The notes under the pieces were generated by a model. The model saw only the letters and a program-made list of their open reading frames with translations, was not told the origin of the DNA and did not search any database. Made by a program: the position numbers and the translations under genes. A DNA stretch of 64,000 bases from Flavipsychrobacter sp. (GTDB lineage Bacteria > Bacteroidota > Bacteroidia > Chitinophagales > Chitinophagaceae). Below are positions 8,800 through 17,634 of this stretch, in pieces (positions within the stretch are counted from its first letter, which is position 1; every line of letters begins with the position of its first letter). Location of the stretch: assembly GCA_031292525.1 (NCBI GenBank), contig JARLGY010000050.1, positions 1 through 64,000 of the forward strand, in the 5' to 3' direction.

Positions 8800-9459
8800 T
8801 TAATCTTTGAGTTTGTCTTTGAATACCTTTTTAAATTTTTCGAGTTCGGGTTGTATCACATACTTGCAGTAGTGCTGTTCGGTGTTTTGGCTATAGTAGT
8901 TTTGGTGATAATCTTCTGCTTTGTAGAATACAGTATACTGGGCTACCTGGGTAACGATAGGACCGGGGTAGGCTTTTTCTTTGTTGAGTTGCCCGATGTA
9001 GTATTCTGCTTTCTGTTTCTGCTCTTTGTTGTGATAAAAGATAGCAGAGCGATATTGTGTGCCTACATCGTTACCCTGCTTATTGAGTTGCGTAGGATCA
9101 TGAGCCGTGAAGAAGGCTGCCAGCAGTTCATCGTAAGATATTATTGCAGGGTTGTAGATGATGTTGCAAGCCTCTGCATGACCGGTGGTGCCAGTGCAAA
9201 CTTCTTTATAACTGGGATGCGGTGTGTGCCCACCCGCAAAGCCTGACGTAACGCTGGTAACACCCTTTAGCTCCTGGAACTTAGCCTCTGTACACCAGAA
9301 GCAGCCAGCAGCAAAAGTAGCAGTATCAATTGTTTTAGTAGAATGCGTTATGGTACTGTTCATTTCTTTAAACGTCTTACTGTCTAATATATCCGGTTCC
9401 TGAGCGAAAGCGGAAGTGCAGCATATAACTATAAGTAGTTGGCAAAGAATGTTTCGCAT
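8800..9459 (-). CDS. msrA: Exported peptide-methionine (S)-S-oxide reductase MsrA
   Basis: MsrA reduces the S form of methionine sulfoxide. The 219-residue product has a signal peptide (1-20, TSAFAQ), a short linker and the MsrA domain, with the nucleophile C53 in GCFWC, the GHAEAC segment and the DVGTQYRSAIFY signature. The tail NYYSQNTEQHYCKYVIQPELEKFKK holds the region where the resolving cysteine usually lies. It is the first gene of a two-gene minus-strand operon with msrB. Separate exported MsrA and MsrB chains replace the MsrAB fusion found in some bacteria. Confidence 0.95.
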   Translation of the reverse strand: MRNILCQLLIVICCTSAFAQEPDILDSKTFKEMNSTITHSTKTIDTATFAAGCFWCTEAKFQELKGVTSVTSGFAGGHTPHPSYKEVCTGTTGHAEACNIIYNPAIISYDELLAAFFTAHDPTQLNKQGNDVGTQYRSAIFYHNKEQKQKAEYYIGQLNKEKAYPGPIVTQVAQYTVFYKAEDYHQNYYSQNTEQHYCKYVIQPELEKFKKVFKDKLKD

Positions 9460-9612
9460 TGTAGTGAGATGTTGTTGGGGTAGATATACTTACGTAAAGG
9501 TAGAGGGAAGAGGATTGGGTTCTATTCATTTTAACAATTTTGAAGGGGGAACGCCAAATAGTTATTATAGATTATATCTGCATTTAGTAACTTGCATAAC
9601 AACGTGAGCCCT

Positions 9613-10497
9613 ATGAGGAAAATAATACTTACCTGTTTATTTGCAGTTTTTGCCTTGAATGGTTTTGCCCAACTTACCAACCTGGACTTTGAGAACTGGT
9701 ATGCAGATAGCGCAGGCGGCCAGAAACTGGTCAACTGGATGCACTACACTAGAAATACGTTGATAACTCAGGGACATCAGGTAGGTACCTGGCAGGATAC
9801 AGACAGGTACAGTGGTAATTATTCACTTATGCTTTCCCGCTGGTATGGTAGTGCATATGATCATGTAATACAAGGTGCCGCTACTACCCTAAAGACGCAG
9901 GGTATAACGGGTTATTACAAGTATGAAGATGCCAGCTTGTATAGCACATCTACCGGCGGCCCTTTTGTAATAGATTCGGCTAATATTACTGTAGCTGTTA
10001 CTAAATGGAATGCGGTAACCGCAAGCAGGGATACAATTGGTTTGGGGCATACTCTTTTGCCTGGTATGACAAATTTTACGCCCTTCAGCGTCGCCGTAAA
10101 TTATACATCGAGTGCAGTACCAGACAGTATTTTCCTGCATATCTGTCCTACCATATACACCCAAAGTAACCTCCCCTGGTGTCCGGGAGGGGGGTACTGT
10201 TCTTATCTAACCGTAGATGATATATCGGTGTTGCCGGTAGCTGTCGCTACACTTAAATTAGGTAACTCTTTAACCGTAAGTCCTAACCCTGTCAGCAACG
10301 TCTTAAGAATCGTATTGGATAATAAAAGTATCAGTGCACTTTTATGTATTGAAGATATGGCTGGAAGAATAGTAGTAACCCCAATGCATATAAATGGTAG
10401 CGCGGAACTTGACTTATCAGCATTATCGCCGGGTGCATATGTGGTGATTGTAACTGATGATAAAGAAGTTCAACACTATAAGATCATCAAGCAATAA
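9613..10497 (+). CDS. Exported T9SS-sorted protein, possible carbohydrate-binding domain
   Basis: The 294-residue protein starts at the ATG at 9613 (MRKIILTCLFAVFALNGFAQ, a clean signal peptide). An upstream frame-open start at 9592 is less likely. The body begins LTNLDFENWYADSAGGQKLVNW and ends with YLTVDDISV, the pattern of beta-sandwich PCMD-like domains proposed to bind carbohydrate. The last ~75 residues are a T9SS type A tail (LTVSPNPVSNVLRIVLD, LSPGAYVVIVTDD, HYKIIKQ). It precedes the histidine kinase by 68 bp on the same strand. Function is otherwise unknown. Confidence 0.85.
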   Translation: MRKIILTCLFAVFALNGFAQLTNLDFENWYADSAGGQKLVNWMHYTRNTLITQGHQVGTWQDTDRYSGNYSLMLSRWYGSAYDHVIQGAATTLKTQGITGYYKYEDASLYSTSTGGPFVIDSANITVAVTKWNAVTASRDTIGLGHTLLPGMTNFTPFSVAVNYTSSAVPDSIFLHICPTIYTQSNLPWCPGGGYCSYLTVDDISVLPVAVATLKLGNSLTVSPNPVSNVLRIVLDNKSISALLCIEDMAGRIVVTPMHINGSAELDLSALSPGAYVVIVTDDKEVQHYKIIKQ

Positions 10498-10565
10498 GCG
10501 ATCTGAATTATTTAGGTATAATACAAAATCAGTAAATTTTCATATAATTTAGTAGCCTCTCTCTT

Positions 10566-12530
10566 ATGAAGGTTATACTATTTATTTTTTTTCTGCTCGT
10601 ACCTAGTTTAATCGGGTATGCCGGGCCCATTGATGTTAACCTAAAAATTGTTCAATGGTCTAAAAACCTGCTGGGCGAAAAAAATACTGATACCACCGAA
10701 TTTAATGCATTCGCGGATACCTGCATTAAGTATGGTAAGACCACACAGCTAATTAATACCTACAGATCTATTACAGATGCCGGTGGGAAAGATATCCAAG
10801 TTTCAGACCTGCGGTTCTTTAATGCGTTGTGCCAGAAAATTGATACCACCCATCCGACTGTAAATGATTTTTATACCTGTTACTACATTAGTCGTATATA
10901 TATCATACATCACATGGACGATGTATTGCCGTTAAGGTATGCAAGCATGGCGGTGACGATAGGTAAGAAACTAAATGATGACCGGCTTTTACTAAGGGGA
11001 TATTATGTGTTGACCTCTTACTATACCAATATAAAACATGACTTGCTGCATTCGTATGAGAATATAGAAGAAATGGACTGGGTGACCAGGAGATCAAAGA
11101 TAGATTTTATTAAAGAAGGGAATATTGACGTTAATGTAAGATATGCAGTGGTTTACTATTACCTGGAAGATTATGAAAGAGCGATTGAATACATAAATAA
11201 AAGCGTTGCAGAAGCAAAACGATTGCATAAATACGAGCAGCTTTTTGACCTGTATAAAAGGCGCTCTTATAATGAGATGGAAATGGGCGATCTGCGACGT
11301 GTATTACGGACGATCGACTCAGCAAGTATAATAGCAGCGATGCTTCCTAATTCAGCTAAGTTTCAAAATTACATACAAGCATTGCGGTTTAACGTTTATG
11401 AGAAATTTGGTGATTATGAACTGGCGTCAGCTATTAGTAGATCGGTTATTGTTGATAATTTGAAAGGAGATAATGATGATTATTATGACTATCTCTACCA
11501 CCTGGTAAGACTATACCTGCATGAAAAGAAATATGCGTTGGCAATACAGTATATTGATACTTACATGGCATCCTTAAAGGCATGGAACCTGCAGCGCCTT
11601 GAAAACGGCTATGAGCTAAAGTATAAATTAAATAAGGAAACCAATCATCCTGCTGAAGCGCTTAAATATTACGAAGCATACATCTTGTATGATGATTCGG
11701 TACATCACCAAAAAAATAATGCAGCCTTATTCAGGGAGCAGCTAAAATATCAAACTCTGCAAAAAGATGAGGCCTTGAAACTAGAGCGGGCTGAGAACAA
11801 GATAAAGATGCAAACAATAAGATTTATTATTGTTGGGTCTGTGACTATTGTCTTATGGTTGCTATTACTACTTGCGTATAGAATAAACGGTAGCCTGAAA
11901 GAAAAAGAAAGATTGAACAGATCGTTTGCACAACAACTGATACAAAACACGGAATATGAACAGAACCGATTGGCAAACGAGTTACATGATGGACTTGGGC
12001 AAGAGCTTTTATTGCTTAAAAATAGCCTTGCACAACAAGGTGAAGATGGAGATGCCGACAAAGTAGCTGGTATAATAGAAAGTGTACGCAGTATAGCCAG
12101 GGAATTGTATCCTGCATTGCTTGATGTAGTGGGCTTAAAAGCGGCAATAGAAAACCAGTTGAACAAGATAGACCAAACAGAAAAAATATTTGTGGCGTCT
12201 GAATTGGAATATGAAGGTGAAATAGATAAAAATAGTCAATTGCAATTATATCGTATTTTCCAGGAAGCTGTAACCAATATATTAAAGTATGCTAGTGCAA
12301 CATCTATGTATGTAGGTCTTACTGAGGCGAACGGAAAAATAAAGCTTGAAATAAAGGATAATGGAGTAGGCTTTAATGTAACAGAAAAAATAAACAGTGG
12401 TGAAAGTTTTGGTTTGGTGAGCATGCAGAAAAGGGCAGATGCCATACATGGTATTTTGAAAATAAATTCATCGGCCAATGGGACTGAGATAACTATAACA
12501 ATACAGAAAGATGAGAATAGTAATAGCTGA
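10566..12530 (+). CDS. TPR-containing sensor histidine kinase, NarX/LytS-type (HisKA_3)
   Basis: The 654-residue protein has a signal peptide (1-19) and a long helical, TPR-like extracytoplasmic region to about 415. One membrane span (IIVGSVTIVLWLLLLLAY, about 420-437) follows, then a HisKA_3 dimerisation domain with the phospho-acceptor H474 in ELHDGLGQELLLLKN. The ATPase domain contains YRIFQEAVTNILKYA and KDNGVGFN. Kinases of this build sense through their periplasmic repeats and phosphorylate NarL-type regulators. Its last 20 bases overlap the start of exactly such a regulator. The signal is unknown. Confidence 0.92.
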   Translation: MKVILFIFFLLVPSLIGYAGPIDVNLKIVQWSKNLLGEKNTDTTEFNAFADTCIKYGKTTQLINTYRSITDAGGKDIQVSDLRFFNALCQKIDTTHPTVNDFYTCYYISRIYIIHHMDDVLPLRYASMAVTIGKKLNDDRLLLRGYYVLTSYYTNIKHDLLHSYENIEEMDWVTRRSKIDFIKEGNIDVNVRYAVVYYYLEDYERAIEYINKSVAEAKRLHKYEQLFDLYKRRSYNEMEMGDLRRVLRTIDSASIIAAMLPNSAKFQNYIQALRFNVYEKFGDYELASAISRSVIVDNLKGDNDDYYDYLYHLVRLYLHEKKYALAIQYIDTYMASLKAWNLQRLENGYELKYKLNKETNHPAEALKYYEAYILYDDSVHHQKNNAALFREQLKYQTLQKDEALKLERAENKIKMQTIRFIIVGSVTIVLWLLLLLAYRINGSLKEKERLNRSFAQQLIQNTEYEQNRLANELHDGLGQELLLLKNSLAQQGEDGDADKVAGIIESVRSIARELYPALLDVVGLKAAIENQLNKIDQTEKIFVASELEYEGEIDKNSQLQLYRIFQEAVTNILKYASATSMYVGLTEANGKIKLEIKDNGVGFNVTEKINSGESFGLVSMQKRADAIHGILKINSSANGTEITITIQKDENSNS

Positions 12531-13134
12531 TGACCATCCAGTGGTTCTGATGGGCATTTCAGGTTTCCTTATGGCTAAAAAGCATACTGTTGTTGCCACG
12601 AGCGGCAATGGTATTGAGGCATGGAACAGTATAATATTGCATAAGCCGGATGTGGCTTTGCTAGACCATAACATGCCAGGAATGAGCGGAATAGAAATAG
12701 CAATGAAAGTACATGCAGCGCGACTGAGAACAAAAGTAGTACTACTGACCATGTACAAAGAGAAGGCACTACTGGACAAGGCAATAGCAGTAGGTGTGAA
12801 TGGTTATTTGCTAAAAGACTTTGCACTAGGCGAAATTGACCAATGTCTGCAAAGTATTGTAAATGGCACAAACTACTACAGTAAGGAGTTGACCAAGCAT
12901 ATACTAGTAGGAAAGGCAGACGGCAATAGCGAGATGGAAAAACTAACGGTAACAGAGCAAAAGGTGATGAACATTATAGCGGAACAAAAAACCAGTAATG
13001 AAATTGCCGATATGCTATTTATATCAGTGAAGACAGTTGAGAAACATAGGAGTAACATTATTAAAAAACTTGGATTACCACAAACCCCCAATAGTATAGC
13101 ACTATGGGCGGCAAAAAATATTAAGGATAAATAA
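12511..13134 (+). CDS. NarL/FixJ-family response regulator
   Basis: The 207-residue protein has a receiver domain with acidic pair D7-D8, phosphorylation site D52 (ALLDHNMPGMSG), T80 and K102 (YLLKD). A C-terminal LuxR-type helix-turn-helix follows (LTVTEQKVMNIIAEQKTSNEIADMLFISVKTVEKHRSNIIKKL). It overlaps the upstream kinase gene by 20 bases, so the two are almost certainly a cognate pair with coupled translation. Targets are unknown. The small outer-membrane protein 117 bp downstream is a reasonable candidate. Confidence 0.94.
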   Translation: MRIVIADDHPVVLMGISGFLMAKKHTVVATSGNGIEAWNSIILHKPDVALLDHNMPGMSGIEIAMKVHAARLRTKVVLLTMYKEKALLDKAIAVGVNGYLLKDFALGEIDQCLQSIVNGTNYYSKELTKHILVGKADGNSEMEKLTVTEQKVMNIIAEQKTSNEIADMLFISVKTVEKHRSNIIKKLGLPQTPNSIALWAAKNIKDK

Positions 13135-13251
13135 ACACCCTATATAACTTATATGAAATCAAAGATATTTTGTATCGATTGCCTTGGATATTTGATGGCA
13201 TAGTCTTTATTGGAAGGCTAAATATTAGTTGACCACACAAACAATATAGCT

Positions 13252-13833
13252 ATGAGTATCAATAGGAGAATAAAATTTATGGTGCTGCCACTGGCATTTA
13301 TGTTTTTGCAAACCAATATGCAAGCACAATCCATAATTCAAAAACAATCTGCACCTGAAAGTTTTGGTAATACGCTGAACCTAGGCGTGGGGCCAGGTTA
13401 TTTTGGATACCTTGGTGTACCAGCGCCATTCTTTTTTGCTAATTACGAATTTGATGTACTGAGAAACTTTACCCTTGCGCCTTTTATTGGCATAACATCG
13501 TATCGCAGCGATGCTTACTACTATCATAATAATGACTATTATTATCGTGAAACAGTGATACCTATTGGGGTAAAAGGAACTTATTATTTTGATGAGTTGC
13601 TTGGTGCAAATCCTAATTGGGATTTTTATGCAGCGGCTTCCCTTGGTTTTGCTATAGACAACGTAAGATGGGATGATAGCTATACGGGTGACAGGGGGGT
13701 GGCGCATACCGCTAATCCGCTATATCTTGATGTGCATATTGGAGCTGAATATCACGTTAGCCATAAGGTAGGACTGTTCCTTGATCTATCTACAGGAGTA
13801 TCTACTTTTGGTGTTGCATTTCATCACTTATAG
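13252..13833 (+). CDS. Small outer-membrane beta-barrel-like protein
   Basis: The 193-residue protein has a signal peptide (about 1-25, ending MQAQS). An alternating hydrophobic/aromatic pattern typical of outer-membrane strands follows (YEFDVLRNFTLAPFIGITSY, VIPIGVKGTYYFDEL, WDFYAAASLGFAI, YLDVHIGAEYHVSHKVGLFLDLSTG). A tyrosine/histidine/asparagine-rich loop lies near 85-100 (DAYYYHNNDYYYRE). It most resembles the 8-stranded OmpW/OprF-like small barrels common in Bacteroidota. It is followed by a strong terminator and lies downstream of the two-component pair. Confidence 0.75.
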   Translation: MSINRRIKFMVLPLAFMFLQTNMQAQSIIQKQSAPESFGNTLNLGVGPGYFGYLGVPAPFFFANYEFDVLRNFTLAPFIGITSYRSDAYYYHNNDYYYRETVIPIGVKGTYYFDELLGANPNWDFYAAASLGFAIDNVRWDDSYTGDRGVAHTANPLYLDVHIGAEYHVSHKVGLFLDLSTGVSTFGVAFHHL

Positions 13834-13849
13834 CCTAAAAAAGTATTTT

Positions 13850-13887
13850 AATAAAGGGCAGTCTTCACGTGAAGACTGCCCTTTATT
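13850..13887. terminator. Bidirectional rho-independent terminator
   Basis: A perfect 38-bp palindrome: 17-bp arms AATAAAGGGCAGTCTTC (13850-13866) and complement (13871-13887) around ACGT. It lies between convergent genes ending at 13833 and 13918, with AT-rich flanks. Confidence 0.9.
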
Positions 13888-13917
13888 AATTTTAGGACTC
13901 AACAGCATAAATTGATG

Positions 13918-15387
13918 CTATATCGACGAAGTGTGTGCGATTTCTTTTGGCTGTGCCATATCCCGACTTTTCTTATCAAGAATGACCAGCAAGGCTATAG
14001 ACAAGTAGAACATTGATCCAACCTTATGTGTTTCAAGCAACTCTGAAAAGAAATTATTGATAAAGCCAGCAGCAAACATCATAATGACACCGAGCGTTAC
14101 GTATTTGTAATAGCGATCTGTGAACCGCCAATATGTTTTTTGAGCTTGTGCAAATACAACATAAATAAGTATTGCATACAATATCATTGCTGGCCAGCCT
14201 TGTTCTACCAGCATGTACATAAAGTAATTGTGTGTGGTAGAATGCTCTGTATTGCGACTTACATAAGTAATAAAGGAAGTAACGGCGTAAGGCTTGTAAT
14301 AGTAATAGAATGCATGTGGACCATACCCAGTAATGGGCTTACCCACACTCATACGCGCACCAGCTACCCACCTATACACCCGCTCCATAGATGACATGTC
14401 CTGGCCTTTTATGGTGGCTATCATGTGGTCGGTGAAGCTTTTGTGCATATATGTATGCTCGTAGTTAGGCCTAAATCGTATGTACTTATTATCAGTGCTT
14501 AGATAAATGATCATAGCAGCCAGTAATGCATAAATAGTAGGCATGATGAAGTTAACCAGTCTGAAGCGTATAGCCAAGGCTATAACGCCTGCAAATACTA
14601 CAGCTATATATGCTGCCCGTGCGTAAATAAGGTATATGGCAGGTAAGAAGAATAATATGATGAGTAATAGTACTACTCTTATCCATTTTGCATAACCCTT
14701 TGTAAGTGGGTAGGCTACACACAACAAAGGAAAGAACATGGACATGACCGTAGAATAGTCAACGTGGTTGTAATAGAGTGGGTGAATTGCTTTTTCGACC
14801 TTGCGGAAGTTGAACCCAATAAGCGCATGCCTGTAAAATATAATGAGCATTGTAGCCAATAAAGGAACAAGTGTAAACAAGAATGCCTTTTTAAAATCTT
14901 TCTTTTCCTGGAAGATAAACAGCGGCATTATAAAGAATACAGCCAGATACCATGCTTTGGATATAAAGAACTTAATAGAAAAGAAGGGTACCTCTGAATA
15001 TACAACTGGTATGATAAGCCATATGAATTGCAGGGCAATGATAAAGACCAATGGATTGCGCCACCACCATTGCGGTATCATTGCCGGATTCCTGGCTACC
15101 ATAACAATGAACAGCAGGAAGAAAAGCCACATCATGGGCTCATCGGGCAGGGAGGTTGAAAGGGTGTCGTCATTGAACGAAAGCTGTGTGGACAGTGGAA
15201 TGCAGAAGAGCAATATCCAGTAAGCCGTTTTCCAGTTGATACCCATGAGCAACACATACATGAAGCCAAATGGCGCGGCCAGTGCCAGGTAGTTGCCCGT
15301 ATAGGCAAAAACGGCCACGCAGGCAAAGAGCACCGCAAAGCAGATGCCCGATAGCCATTTGTCATCGAATATACGTGCCTGAAGCAT
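13918..15387 (-). CDS. O-antigen ligase/polymerase (Wzy/WaaL)-like membrane protein
   Basis: The 489-residue polytopic protein has about 12 hydrophobic spans and a large extracytoplasmic loop (about 300-400: RFRPNYEHTYMHKSF...MSSMERVYRWVAGARMSVGKPITGYGPHAFYYYYKPYAV...NTEHSTTHNYFMYML). The G.GP.....Y and THN.....L pattern in the loop is typical of the Wzy_C/O-antigen ligase superfamily, which polymerises or ligates lipid-linked glycans. Its ATG overlaps the stop of the upstream Wzz-like gene (TAATG), so the two are a coupled polymerase/chain-length pair. Polymerase versus ligase cannot be told from sequence alone. Confidence 0.85.
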   Translation of the reverse strand: MLQARIFDDKWLSGICFAVLFACVAVFAYTGNYLALAAPFGFMYVLLMGINWKTAYWILLFCIPLSTQLSFNDDTLSTSLPDEPMMWLFFLLFIVMVARNPAMIPQWWWRNPLVFIIALQFIWLIIPVVYSEVPFFSIKFFISKAWYLAVFFIMPLFIFQEKKDFKKAFLFTLVPLLATMLIIFYRHALIGFNFRKVEKAIHPLYYNHVDYSTVMSMFFPLLCVAYPLTKGYAKWIRVVLLLIILFFLPAIYLIYARAAYIAVVFAGVIALAIRFRLVNFIMPTIYALLAAMIIYLSTDNKYIRFRPNYEHTYMHKSFTDHMIATIKGQDMSSMERVYRWVAGARMSVGKPITGYGPHAFYYYYKPYAVTSFITYVSRNTEHSTTHNYFMYMLVEQGWPAMILYAILIYVVFAQAQKTYWRFTDRYYKYVTLGVIMMFAAGFINNFFSELLETHKVGSMFYLSIALLVILDKKSRDMAQPKEIAHTSSI

Positions 15388-16358
15388 TAACGTTGTACAG
15401 AAATAAGTATGCGATAATAACTAAGCATTAATATAAGCAGTGCGCTAAAAAAGAAACCTAGCAGTGCTGCGGTAAGAATAGTTACCATTGCAGTAGGGCC
15501 CTTAGGTGATAGTGGTGTTTTTGCCTTCGTTATAACCTGGGTAAGAGCTACAGCATCTACCTTAGTGCCTGTGCTGAACTCGTTACTTAAGGATACATAT
15601 TTGGCCCTGTCGGCTACCAGCTGGTCTTTTACGGACTCAATATTTTGAATGCGCTCCATACCGATACCAGAACCTTTGCCACCCTTAACGCTGCCTGCCA
15701 TTATATTGGCCCTTGACGGGCTGAGTATATCGTAGATGCCATACTGGTCTCTGAGTGCACCCAGTGTATCTGTGAGGGCAGTTATTGAACTGTCTTGCTG
15801 CGCCATTTTGTCTTGGAGGGCCATGAACATTTTTTCGCGCATATTATTGTAATAGCTATTAAATACCTGGGCGGTAACATGTACTATTTCATTAGCTACT
15901 GCAGCAGAGCGTGGCGCATCGTAGTCAACAAAGGAAACGACAGCGTCCTTATTCTCTGTGCGTTTAAAGCTAAAGCCTTTGCGGAATATCATCTTTACAA
16001 ATGACATTGCTTTGGGATCATTAGGGTCTATGTTGTAATCCTGAGCCAAGTGCAGATTCTTTATGACAATGTTCATCACAGTGTCAGACTCTGCTATAGC
16101 TGTTAATTTGTCCAGGTCGTCATCTCCGCCCATGTAGTCAACAAACCGCATTTCTGTATTACGGAACAAGCTGTTTCTGTCGTAGTACAGGGGGTTTGCA
16201 ATAAGGAACTCAGTTTTTGCCTCGTACTTCGGTCTTTTCATGAAGAAGAAGATAGCGCCCAACACAGCTGCTACAATTGTGGCGCCGAGCACTATTTTGA
16301 AGTGCTTTTTTAATGTCTGGGCAACATCTACCAGGTCAAAACGTGGTGCGGTAGTCAT
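15387..16358 (-). CDS. Wzz-family chain-length determinant
   Basis: The 323-residue protein has the Wzz layout: a cytoplasmic N-terminus, membrane span 1 (about 22-40, IVLGATIVAAVLGAIFFFMK), a long periplasmic helical domain and span 2 (about 300-320, MVTILTAALLGFFFSALLILML) preceded by the proline-rich KTPLSPKGPT. No kinase domain is fused. Such proteins set the length of O-antigen or exopolysaccharide chains in the inner membrane, together with a Wzy polymerase, which here is the overlapping downstream gene. The prfA gene upstream is on the same strand but 59 bp away. Confidence 0.87.
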   Translation of the reverse strand: MTTAPRFDLVDVAQTLKKHFKIVLGATIVAAVLGAIFFFMKRPKYEAKTEFLIANPLYYDRNSLFRNTEMRFVDYMGGDDDLDKLTAIAESDTVMNIVIKNLHLAQDYNIDPNDPKAMSFVKMIFRKGFSFKRTENKDAVVSFVDYDAPRSAAVANEIVHVTAQVFNSYYNNMREKMFMALQDKMAQQDSSITALTDTLGALRDQYGIYDILSPSRANIMAGSVKGGKGSGIGMERIQNIESVKDQLVADRAKYVSLSNEFSTGTKVDAVALTQVITKAKTPLSPKGPTAMVTILTAALLGFFFSALLILMLSYYRILISVQR

Positions 16359-16417
16359 TTTTTATAATTATTGTGTGGTTAATCTAAACGTATAAGGTTG
16401 AAATCTATTGCCGTGAT

Positions 16418-17503
16418 CTATATTACTGATTCGCCAGCCTGCATTTTTTCAGCATTTTCAGCAAATTGAAGTGCTTCTATCATTTCCTGTATGTTACCAT
16501 TCATGAAATCATCGAGGTTATAATTAGTCATATTGATGCGATGGTCGGTAATACGGCCCTGCGGATAATTGTAGGTACGTATCTTGGCAGACCTATCCCC
16601 ACTACTTACCAGGCTCTTCCTTCTTTTAGATATTTCTTCCTCCTGTTTGCGTACCTGTTCTTCATAAAGGCGTGTACGCATCATGCCTGTAGCTTTTTCG
16701 CGGTTACCCAACTGAGTACGCTCTGTTTGACAAGTTATTACAGTACCAGTAGGTACGTGGGTAAGTATTACTTTGGTTTCTACCTTATTTACGTTCTGTC
16801 CACCAGCACCACCGCTACGTGCAGTTTCCATCTTCAGGTCGCTTTCTTTCAGTTCAAAGTCAATTTCTTCGGCTTCAGGCATAACGGCTACTGTAGCTGC
16901 AGACGTGTGTACACGGCCGCTGGCTTCTGTAGCAGGTACGCGCTGCACGCGGTGTACACCGCTTTCGAACTTTAGGGTACCATAGACATCCTCGCCCTGT
17001 ACTTCCAATTGTATTTCTTTGTATCCGCCTACTGTGCCTTCGGTTTCTGAAAGCAAAGTCACTTTCCACCCCCTGCGTTCGCAGTAGCGCATATACATAC
17101 GCAGCAGGTCGCCGGCAAAAATGCTGGCTTCATCACCACCTGTACCGGCGCGGACTTCTATTATAGCATTCTTTTCATCCTGAGGATCTTTAGGTATGAG
17201 CAACGTATGTAACTCATTTTCAAGCGCCTCTTTTTCAGTCTCCAGTTTTTCCAGGTCTTCCTTTGCCATGCTGCGCAGATCTTCATCTGCCTCATTATTC
17301 AGTATATCGCGTGCAAAATCAGTATTGTCCAGGCAAGCCCTGTATTTTTTGTAGACGCCTACAATTGTTTCAAGTTTCTTGTACTCTTTACTTATCTGCG
17401 AGAACTTCTTATTATCACTAACTATTTCAGGATTGGTCAGCGCTACCCCCAGGTCGTTAAACCTGGCACTTATCGCTTCCAGCTTCTCAACAATTGAACT
17501 CAT
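16418..17503 (-). CDS. prfA: Peptide chain release factor 1
   Basis: RF1 recognises UAA and UAG stop codons on the ribosome and triggers peptide release. The 361-residue protein is full length, with the tripeptide anticodon P190-A191-T192 in [14 protein letters not shown] (RF2 would have SPF) and the catalytic GGQ at 234-236 ([14 protein letters not shown]). No frameshift site is needed or seen. It is divergent from the membrane protein at 17635. Confidence 0.97.
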   Translation of the reverse strand: MSSIVEKLEAISARFNDLGVALTNPEIVSDNKKFSQISKEYKKLETIVGVYKKYRACLDNTDFARDILNNEADEDLRSMAKEDLEKLETEKEALENELHTLLIPKDPQDEKNAIIEVRAGTGGDEASIFAGDLLRMYMRYCERRGWKVTLLSETEGTVGGYKEIQLEVQGEDVYGTLKFESGVHRVQRVPATEASGRVHTSAATVAVMPEAEEIDFELKESDLKMETARSGGAGGQNVNKVETKVILTHVPTGTVITCQTERTQLGNREKATGMMRTRLYEEQVRKQEEEISKRRKSLVSSGDRSAKIRTYNYPQGRITDHRINMTNYNLDDFMNGNIQEMIEALQFAENAEKMQAGESVI

Positions 17504-17634
17504 GCTTTTTTGAAAGAAAATTTATTTAAAAATGTAGTGCGCGAAGTTATTAAATATGCGCTGGATAATAAATATTATCTTTAACCGCTACTTATGGAAG
17601 CGCTGAATTGCTTATAACTGATGAAAATATTTTA

